From NCBI GenBank assembly GCA_045538075.1, contig JAZSQT010000030.1:1-6703 (forward strand): 6,703 bases of DNA. Direction: 5' to 3'. Shown piece after piece: positions 1 to 4,881 of the stretch. The stretch's first letter is position 1; every line of letters starts with the position of its first letter. Origin of the DNA: JAZSQT01 sp045538075. GTDB lineage: Bacteria > Chrysiogenota > Deferribacteres > Deferribacterales > Mucispirillaceae. The position numbers and the translations under genes are program-made. The notes under the pieces are model-generated. The model was not told the origin of the DNA. It saw only the letters and a list, made by a program, of their open reading frames with translations, and did not search any database.

Positions 1-2
1 CC

Positions 3-158
3 TAAAGAACACAATTTTTTCTCCAGAAGTAAAAGCATTCCATATATTTATTCAATAAGGTCGCAAACTCGCTTACGCTCGGGGTTTCACCCAAAGCTCC
101 CAAAAAGCATTGAATAAATATATGTCATTACTTCTGAGTTCAAAAATTGTATTCTTTA
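3..158. repeat. Large imperfect inverted repeat with GC-richer centre
   Basis: Two arms of about 50-54 nt (3-56 and 109-158) are reverse complements with a few mismatches and a small length difference. The inner 16 nt, CATATATTTATTCAAT at 41-56, match the reverse complement of 109-124 exactly. CAGAAGTAA (24-32) pairs with 128-136, and the outer TAAAGAA/ACAATTTTT blocks pair with the end of the right arm. The centre (57-108) is clearly more GC-rich than its surroundings and contains a small GGG-TTTCA-CCC hairpin at 82-92. Transcribed RNA or extruded DNA could form one long hairpin. It may be a dispersed intergenic repeat or MITE-like element. No target-site duplication is visible, but the left flank is cut off at the window edge. 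Confidence 0.7.
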
Positions 159-282
159 TGTATATTATTATCCTTTCAATTCTATTTAAAAATTTATATT
201 TATTTATTATTTCAGATTAAATAAATGAAAGTTTTATAAATAGATTTTTTTAAATTTCTTATTAACCCTTTTTTCTTTTTTA

Positions 283-368
283 CTGGATTACTTCGTCGTT
301 CCACTCCTCGTAATGACTGTTTTAAAGTCACTAGCGAGAAAAACGCCAGTTTTTCGTAGCAATCTATA
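283..368. repeat. REP-like palindromic element
   Basis: The left arm (283-318) and the reverse complement of the right arm (327-368) share GATT-R-CT-W-CG at the outer end and CTCG-TA-R-TGAC at the inner end, around a short TTTTAAA centre. Read on the minus strand, the left half has the form GTCATTACGAGGAG...GAAGTAATCC. From memory, this resembles the widespread 'GTCATTGCGAG...GAAGCAATCC' class of intergenic palindromes found in several bacterial phyla. I could not search for other copies. Confidence 0.6.
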
Positions 369-413
369 TATTTTACTAAATATTTCGTTATAATATTTTT
401 TATTAACTGTTTA

Positions 414-450
414 TGGATTACTTCGTTACTTTGCCACTTACAAGCGATAG
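414..450. repeat. Diverged half-copy of the REP-like element
   Basis: The 13-mer TGGATTACTTCGT at 414-426 is an exact direct repeat of 284-296, the outer end of the preceding element. A shared CCACT follows a few bases later in both, and the sequence then ends in AAGCGATAG, which recalls the CTAGCGAG of the inner arm. The second arm of the palindrome is not recognisable, so this looks like a decayed or partial copy. Confidence 0.5.
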
Positions 451-484
451 TTTTATTGAAAGTATAAATATGATTTTAATCTAC

Positions 485-513
485 AAAAAAAAAGCCACCT
501 TAAAAAAGGTGGC
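485..513 (-). terminator. Rho-independent terminator of the sdh operon
   Basis: On the minus strand an 8 bp perfect stem GCCACCTT / AAGGTGGC (506-513 pairing with 494-501) closes a TTTT loop and is followed directly by nine T residues (485-493). It begins 28 nt after the sdhB stop codon, as expected for the end of a minus-strand operon. On the plus strand the stem is followed by CCAAAAATAAAGG, not a T-run, so it should act in one direction only. Confidence 0.92.
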
Positions 514-541
514 CCAAAAATAAAGGAGTTGTATGAAAAAG

Positions 542-1252
542 TTAGAATTTTTTATCAAGTAACATTTTTCTAATACCAACAATAGCCTTAGTTGGATTAA
601 GTTCTTTAGGACATGCTTCAACACAGTTATAAATTGTGTGGCATCTCCATACTCCATGTTTATCGTTAAGGATTGGTAATCTTTCGTCAGCACCCTCATC
701 ACGACTATCAATTAAGTAACGCCATGCTCTTAAAAAAGCATTAGGACCTAAATAATCCTTATCATACCAGTAGCTTGGACACGATGAAGAACAACAACCA
801 CAAAGAATACATTCATATAATCCATCTATTAATTTTCTATCTTCTGGAGATTGATAAATTTCTTTGTCTGGCATAGGTGATTTACGTATGATATAAGGTT
901 TTACTGTAATAAACTTATTAATAAAATCACTAATATCAACAACTAAATCTCTCATTACTGGCATACCTGGAAGAGGTTGTATAACTATATGATCTGTTCC
1001 TAAGTCTTCAACCTTAGTCATACAAGCAAGCATATTTACGCCATTAATATTCATACCGTCTGAACCACAAACACCTTCACGACAAGACCTACGGAACGAT
1101 AATGTAGGATCTTGCTCCCATTTAATTTGGTTTAATGCCGCAAGCATAAGCATACCGGGACGGCGAATTTCTACCTTATAAGTTTGGTAGTAAGCTCTTT
1201 TATCTTTATCTGGGTCGTATCTGAGTATCTCAATATTAACAAATTTGCTCAT
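542..1252 (-). CDS. sdhB: Succinate dehydrogenase iron-sulfur subunit SdhB
   Basis: SdhB carries electrons from the FAD of SdhA to the quinone site through three iron-sulfur clusters on the cytoplasmic face of the membrane. The 236 residues match the usual bacterial length (E. coli about 238). The N-terminal ferredoxin domain shows the [2Fe-2S] ligands C57, C62, D65 and C77, with Asp as third ligand as in E. coli. The C-terminal domain has CILCGCCSSSCP (148-159), which gives C148, C151, C154 and, with C214, the [4Fe-4S] site. C158, C204 and C210 give the [3Fe-4S] site. No ligand is missing. The start is fixed by an AAAGGAAGG ribosome binding site 5 nt upstream. The gene is the last of the operon, 18 nt after sdhA, and is followed by a strong terminator. 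Confidence 0.98.
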   Translation of the reverse strand: MSKFVNIEILRYDPDKDKRAYYQTYKVEIRRPGMLMLAALNQIKWEQDPTLSFRRSCREGVCGSDGMNINGVNMLACMTKVEDLGTDHIVIQPLPGMPVMRDLVVDISDFINKFITVKPYIIRKSPMPDKEIYQSPEDRKLIDGLYECILCGCCSSSCPSYWYDKDYLGPNAFLRAWRYLIDSRDEGADERLPILNDKHGVWRCHTIYNCVEACPKELNPTKAIVGIRKMLLDKKF

Positions 1253-1270
1253 AATTGCCTTCCTTTAATC

Positions 1271-3043
1271 TTAATAAACTCTTGGTTTAGGTGGGAAAGA
1301 TTCAACAGTAAGAGGTTGCAATCTTACTGGACGATAAGTAATTTCAATATCTTTTCCATCGCTACTGAGTGTGGCATTAGTATGTTTTAAATACTCTTTA
1401 TCATCTCTTTCTGGATAATCTTCACGAGAATGACCTCCACGAGATTCTTTTCTTAAAAGAGCAGCTTTTGTAGCAGCTTTAGATACCATTACCATATTGT
1501 TAAGCTCAAGAGCCTCTATAAGTTCTAAGTTGTAAACTGAAGATTTATCTGCAACTTTAAAGTCGTCAAGTTTTGCTTCAATTTCATCAAGTTCTTTAAG
1601 AGCTTCAGTCATATATTCTTCTGTCCTAAAAACACCTGCTTTATTTTGCATAAGAGTAGTAAGCTCTTTATACAATGGACCAAAAGTATTTTTACCATTT
1701 GAATTAGCAAATTTTCCTAAAATTTTAAGACCTTCTGCACCTGCATTTTCTGGTAAATCTGCTGCTTTATTTTCTTTTGCAAATTTTGCAGCCATTTCAC
1801 CAGCCGTTCTACCAAAAACAACTAAGTCTAAAAGTGAGTTAGTTCCAAGTCTGTTTGCACCGTGAACTGAATTTGCAGCACATTCTCCAGCAGCATAAAA
1901 ACCAGGATAAACTTTCTCTGCATCACTACCATATCCTTTAATAACTTCAGAAAGATAGTTTGTTGCAATACCACCATTTTGATAATGAGCTGTAGGCATA
2001 ACTGGAATCGGCTCTTTAGTGCAATCAACACCTGCAAAAACCATAGAAAGTTCGTGAATACCTGGAAGTTTTTCCATAATTGCTTCTTTACCAATATGGT
2101 CAATTTTTAAAAGTACGTGGTCTTTATTTGGACCAACACCGTTTCCAGCAAGAACTTCCTTAACCATAGACCTTGACACAATATCCCTTGGAGCAAGGTC
2201 TTTAATAGTTGGTGCATAACGTTCCATAAAACGTTCGCCTTTACCATTTAGAAGAATACCACCTTCTCCACGAACACCTTCTGTAATTAAGTTACCATGT
2301 CCATATATACCAGTTGGGTGGAATTGAAAAAACTCTGGATCAGCCCAAGAAAAGCCAGCACGCATTGCAAGAGCAAGACCATCGCCAGTATTTATATGGG
2401 CATTTGATGTAGTTTCATATATACGGCAGTTTCCACCAGTAGCAAAAATAACTGCTTTTGAATGGAATAAATGAATTGAGCCGTCTTGTATATTCATACA
2501 AAGAACGCCACAAACTCTATCATCATTTCTAATAAGTTCTAACGCATAAAATTCGCTATAAAATTGTGTGCCTTGAGCAACTGCTTTTTCAAATAATGTT
2601 TGAAGCATTGCATGACCAGTTCTATCTGCAACGTAACAAGCACGTTTAACTGGACGTTTACCGTATTCTGCTGTATGACCACCGAAAGGACGTTGAGCAA
2701 TTTTGCCTTCTGGAGTTCTATTAAACGGCAATCCAATATGCTCCAATTCTATAATCATCTCGGGAGCTTTACGGCAAAGATATTCAGCAGCATCTTGATC
2801 ACATAAATAGTCGCTACCTTTAACTGTATCAAACATATGCCAGTGCCAGTTATCTTCTTCTAAATTACCTAAAGATGCAGAAATTCCACCTTGAGCAGAA
2901 ATTGTATGACTTCTTGTAGGATAAACTTCTGAAATAACTGCAGTTTTAACGTATTGAGATGCCACTTGAGCTGCGTTTAAGCCTGCACCACCTGCACCTA
3001 CCACAAGGACATCGTATTCATGATATTCTATTTTTGTTGACAT
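1271..3043 (-). CDS. sdhA: Succinate dehydrogenase flavoprotein subunit SdhA
   Basis: SdhA oxidises succinate to fumarate with covalently bound FAD, as part of complex II and the TCA cycle. The 590 residues are full length (E. coli 588). The dinucleotide-binding loop GAGGAG lies at 17-22. SHT at 45-47 supplies H46, the His that carries FAD. The active-site set is complete: H242 in QFHPTG, E255 in LITEGVRGE, R286 in APRD, H353 in TAHYQNGG and R398 in HGANRLGTNS. The C-terminus (FPPKPRVY) is also like the enterobacterial protein. The start codon has AAGGGGT about 7 nt upstream, and this ribosome site overlaps the sdhD stop codon, so translation is probably coupled. It could in principle be a fumarate reductase subunit, but the operon order and the two anchors favour SQR. 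Confidence 0.98.
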   Translation of the reverse strand: MSTKIEYHEYDVLVVGAGGAGLNAAQVASQYVKTAVISEVYPTRSHTISAQGGISASLGNLEEDNWHWHMFDTVKGSDYLCDQDAAEYLCRKAPEMIIELEHIGLPFNRTPEGKIAQRPFGGHTAEYGKRPVKRACYVADRTGHAMLQTLFEKAVAQGTQFYSEFYALELIRNDDRVCGVLCMNIQDGSIHLFHSKAVIFATGGNCRIYETTSNAHINTGDGLALAMRAGFSWADPEFFQFHPTGIYGHGNLITEGVRGEGGILLNGKGERFMERYAPTIKDLAPRDIVSRSMVKEVLAGNGVGPNKDHVLLKIDHIGKEAIMEKLPGIHELSMVFAGVDCTKEPIPVMPTAHYQNGGIATNYLSEVIKGYGSDAEKVYPGFYAAGECAANSVHGANRLGTNSLLDLVVFGRTAGEMAAKFAKENKAADLPENAGAEGLKILGKFANSNGKNTFGPLYKELTTLMQNKAGVFRTEEYMTEALKELDEIEAKLDDFKVADKSSVYNLELIEALELNNMVMVSKAATKAALLRKESRGGHSREDYPERDDKEYLKHTNATLSSDGKDIEITYRPVRLQPLTVESFPPKPRVY

Positions 3044-3057
3044 TATATATACCCCTT

Positions 3058-3369
3058 TTACGGCAAAATACTAAGCCCTTGAATAAGGACAATAATTCCT
3101 ACTACCCAATAAAAAATCAATAGAGCAGCACGTAAACCACGACTTGAAACGTAATCGTCTGTAATCATCTTGAGACCATTAACAGCGTGCCAAGTACCAA
3201 ATGCTAAAGCACAACCTAATACGAAACGTATCATTCCATCATACGCACCAGTAATCATTCCAAAAAAATGGTAAAAAACAACAACCAAAAGGACTAATGC
3301 CGAAATCCTCTGCATTACCCATGAAAAAGTTCCATTATTACCAGTGCCACTATATTTGTATCTTTTCAT
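3058..3369 (-). CDS. sdhD: Succinate dehydrogenase membrane anchor subunit SdhD
   Basis: This is the small membrane subunit of complex II, which with SdhC anchors SdhAB and forms the heme and quinone sites. From the ATG at 3369 it has 103 residues with three hydrophobic helices, at about 16-40, 45-69 and 80-102. WVMQRISA near the start of helix I is typical of SdhD. H61 in WHAVNGLKMITDDY matches the E. coli SdhD heme ligand H71, and D72/Y73 match E. coli D82/Y83 at the quinone site with the same 12-residue spacing from His to Tyr. A further His, H34, sits in helix I and could bind a second heme. An upstream TTG at 3387 would add six residues and overlap sdhC, but the ATG has AAGGGG about 6 nt before it and is preferred. 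The gap to the sdhC stop codon is 10 nt. Confidence 0.93.
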   Translation of the reverse strand: MKRYKYSGTGNNGTFSWVMQRISALVLLVVVFYHFFGMITGAYDGMIRFVLGCALAFGTWHAVNGLKMITDDYVSSRGLRAALLIFYWVVGIIVLIQGLSILP

Positions 3370-3379
3370 TTCGCACCCC

Positions 3380-3733
3380 TTAACCAAACATCAAGTATAA
3401 TCCAACAGCTGAAATAACAACAGTAAGGAAATATACTATATACACATCTTTTTTGAAATTTTGCCTTTCTGCAGCATGACAAAACTCCATTAGCATTATA
3501 CGAACACCGTTTAATGCGTGAAAAGTTAAAGATACAAGTAAAACAGCTTCAACTATTTTATTTTGCACTATAGTGGGAAGGAAAGAACAAACTCCCGATG
3601 ACCCAAGCATATGGAATACAAAATACAACACGATAATTACTCCAGTAATACGGTGGAGCAACCACGCAACCATACCCGGATGTTTACGGTAGCCCATCTT
3701 TTTAGGATAGGACGTAAGGTCGTTTCTTGGCAT
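3380..3733 (-). CDS. sdhC: Succinate dehydrogenase cytochrome b subunit SdhC
   Basis: This is the first gene of the operon and the larger membrane anchor of complex II: 117 residues and three hydrophobic helices, at about 21-43, 58-81 and 97-116. The family motif HRITG (27-31) gives H27 and R28, the equivalents of the E. coli H30/R31 quinone-site pair. H72 in FHALNGVR matches the E. coli heme b ligand H84. Three residues before H27 there is Trp (W24) where E. coli has the quinone-contacting Ser27. H41, in VLYFVFHMLG at the end of helix I, sits like the helix I heme ligand of di-heme anchors. The start is supported by AAGAGGTG about 5 nt upstream of the ATG. The name SdhC rather than SdhD rests on the HRxTG motif and the gene order. 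Confidence 0.95.
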   Translation of the reverse strand: MPRNDLTSYPKKMGYRKHPGMVAWLLHRITGVIIVLYFVFHMLGSSGVCSFLPTIVQNKIVEAVLLVSLTFHALNGVRIMLMEFCHAAERQNFKKDVYIVYFLTVVISAVGLYLMFG

Positions 3734-3802
3734 AAAAACACCTCTTAAAAAAATATTAAATTATTGCACTAATTTATATACACTCAAAAATCTAACAGCT
3801 TT

Positions 3803-3835
3803 ATTATATTAAGATTATTTATCTATTTTTGTCAA
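3803..3835 (-). promoter_or_regulatory. Candidate sigma-70 promoter for sdhCDAB
   Basis: On the minus strand a perfect -35 box TTGACA (3835-3830) is followed after 18 nt by TAATAT (3811-3806), or after 21 nt by a perfect TATAAT (3808-3803). Transcription would begin near 3797 and leave a leader of about 65 nt before sdhC. The -35 is convincing. The choice of -10 is uncertain, and -10 look-alikes are common in DNA this AT-rich. No regulator site is evident. Confidence 0.6.
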
Positions 3836-3952
3836 TAAGTTTTAAAAATATTTTAAGAAGAATATCTTTAAATTTAATTACATCTTTTACGTAATAATTC
3901 TAATAAATATTAATATAATTCTCCGTTTATAAATGTATATAAAACTACTATA

Positions 3953-4498
3953 TTACTCGCTAAAAATATAACCACTAAAACGATACAGTGTTATATTTTT
4001 CTCTCTCCAAGTATTTTTATTAAGTCCTGCTTTAATACATAAATTATCTAAAAACTCTTCCTTGCTCCAATTATGATTAACTGCAACTTGAGGCAACAAT
4101 ACTCCATAAAAACCTTTATACTCTAATAGCAAACCGTCTCTACCAACTTCAATTTCATCTATAGTAGTGCTTTTTAAAGGAGAAAGAATAGTTATCTCAA
4201 TCTGAATATTGTCTAATTCTTCTTTTGTAACTGGCATAAAACGATTATCATTAAATGCTGCAGACTTTGCCATATCTCTAATAGTATCAGCAATAGGCTT
4301 TGTGCCAACCATTATTCCTATACAGCCTCTTAATTGATTATTTTTATTTAAAGTTACAAAAGCACCATATTTTACAGAAATTTCATCACCGATATACGTA
4401 TGATTATTCTTATAATCTATGCCTAATTCATTATAAATTGATTTTCTTGCTTCGCATAAAAGATAATTCTTTGTTGTATCAGATATTTTTATTACCAT
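3953..4498 (-). CDS. AMMECR1-domain protein (AmmeMemoRadiSam system protein A-like)
   Basis: The 181-residue protein is soluble, with no signal peptide or membrane helix, and is essentially one AMMECR1 domain. The diagnostic LRGCIG lies at 56-61, preceded by GAFVTLNKNNQ (45-55). It is followed by the expected IADTIRDMAKSAAFNDNRF (69-87), the E-I-T-I-L-S-P strand (101-107), GRDGLLLEYKGFYGVLLPQVA (119-139) and a W-x-x-E-E-F-L-x-x-L-C segment (144-154). In many prokaryotes this domain belongs to a three-part set with a MEMO1-like protein and a radical SAM protein. Neither partner is in this window, and the biochemical role of the family is not settled. The start is well supported by AAGGAG 5 nt before the ATG. 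The gene runs in the same direction as sdhCDAB but 219 bp upstream. I see no hairpin terminator after it, so some read-through into sdh is possible. Confidence 0.92.
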   Translation of the reverse strand: MVIKISDTTKNYLLCEARKSIYNELGIDYKNNHTYIGDEISVKYGAFVTLNKNNQLRGCIGIMVGTKPIADTIRDMAKSAAFNDNRFMPVTKEELDNIQIEITILSPLKSTTIDEIEVGRDGLLLEYKGFYGVLLPQVAVNHNWSKEEFLDNLCIKAGLNKNTWREKNITLYRFSGYIFSE

Positions 4499-4507
4499 AA
4501 CAACTCC

Positions 4508-4540
4508 TTGTTGAAAACCTGTTGATAACTTGTTGAAAAC
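4508..4540 (+). repeat. Three tandem 11-mers resembling DnaA boxes
   Basis: Three head-to-tail units of exactly 11 bp: TTGTTGAAAAC (4508-4518), CTGTTGATAAC (4519-4529), TTGTTGAAAAC (4530-4540). The core of the middle unit, TGTTGATAA, differs at one base from TGTGGATAA, the complement of the standard DnaA box TTATCCACA. The outer units differ at two. All have the same orientation, and the spacing is about one helical turn. DnaA binding is an inference. They could instead be sites for another regulator of either flanking gene. Confidence 0.6.
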
Positions 4541-4673
4541 TCAAGTCTTGCAAACCTATGTATTTTCAAGTCTTTTTAGCATCAATAAAAAATTTCCTTA
4601 ACTATAAATAACTTACAAAAATAGCTTGATTTTTCAAGGTTTTAACTTGTCAAGATATTTTTTTCATAAAATA

Positions 4674-4695
4674 TTGTTGAAAACTTGTTCATAAC
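4674..4695 (+). repeat. Second cluster: two tandem 11-mers of the same repeat
   Basis: TTGTTGAAAAC (4674-4684) is identical to two units of the first cluster and is followed without a gap by TTGTTCATAAC (4685-4695). The orientation and 11 bp period match the first cluster, which ends 133 bp to the left. The AT-rich stretch begins immediately to the right. Confidence 0.6.
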
Positions 4696-4838
4696 TTTTA
4701 AATATCACGACTAAAATCCTTTATTTATAATTTTCTTACAACTTTGCTTAAAATTTAAGCACTTTTTTTATTAATTTTTAGTAAACTTTTTTTCACGTTT
4801 CTTATTGTATATATATCATCATTATTAACAAATATTTC

Positions 4839-4867
4839 TTTACAAATAAAAATAAAATTAATATGAT
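4839..4867 (+). promoter_or_regulatory. Candidate promoter for the glycosyltransferase gene
   Basis: TTTACA (4839-4844) and TATGAT (4862-4867), each one base from consensus, are separated by an ideal 17 nt. Transcription would start near 4874, only 7-8 nt before the first possible ATG (4882) and about 17 nt before the second (4891). No Shine-Dalgarno sequence is visible, so the message would be almost leaderless. Chance matches are frequent in DNA this AT-rich, so this is tentative. Confidence 0.35.
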
Positions 4868-4881
4868 TTCAATCATCTTAA

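Larger units (their letters stand above)
1..541. other. Gene-free region downstream of sdhB, rich in palindromic repeats
   Basis: I find no convincing coding region here on either strand. The stretch holds two palindromic repeat elements, a diverged partial copy of the second, and the terminator of the sdh operon, each listed separately. The parts between them (about 159-282 and 451-484) are plain AT-rich DNA in which I see no promoter, RNA gene or ORF with a ribosome binding site. The gene to the left of the window is not visible, so whether position 1 lies close to another gene cannot be said. Confidence 0.7.
4499..4881. other. Divergent intergenic region with DnaA-box-like repeat clusters
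   Basis: This 383 bp gap separates the minus-strand AMMECR1 gene from the plus-strand glycosyltransferase gene. It contains no ORF I would call. It holds two clusters of an 11 bp repeat and a candidate promoter for the glycosyltransferase, listed separately. Between the clusters are several TCAAG/CTTGA words: CAAGTCTTG 4542-4550, CAAGTCTT 4567-4574, the hairpin CTTGA-tttt-TCAAG 4625-4638, and CTTGTCAAG 4646-4654. From about 4700 to 4880 the DNA is almost entirely A and T. I could not identify a good promoter for the AMMECR1 gene, whose leader would include the first repeat cluster. Confidence 0.7.

Noticed and set aside
3..158. The large palindrome as an integron attC site or a tRNA/structured RNA gene
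   Set aside because: The attC core sequences at the outer ends are missing, no cloverleaf can be drawn, and the long continuous arms fit a simple palindromic repeat better.
485..513. Terminator acting in both directions
   Set aside because: Only the minus-strand side has a T-run after the stem. The plus-strand side continues with CCAAAAATAAAGG.
533..562. Plus-strand mini-ORF of nine codons after a perfect AAAGGAG ribosome-site look-alike
   Set aside because: It lies antisense over the end of sdhB and the spacer to its terminator, is only nine codons long and has no promoter. The match is most simply chance.
3370..3387. TTG at 3387 as the sdhD start, overlapping sdhC
   Set aside because: The ATG at 3369 has AAGGGG at the right distance, while the TTG has no ribosome site and adds six residues not typical of SdhD.
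4508..4695. Tandem 11-mers as a CRISPR array
   Set aside because: The units are 11 bp and directly adjacent with no spacers between them, and no cas gene is in the window.
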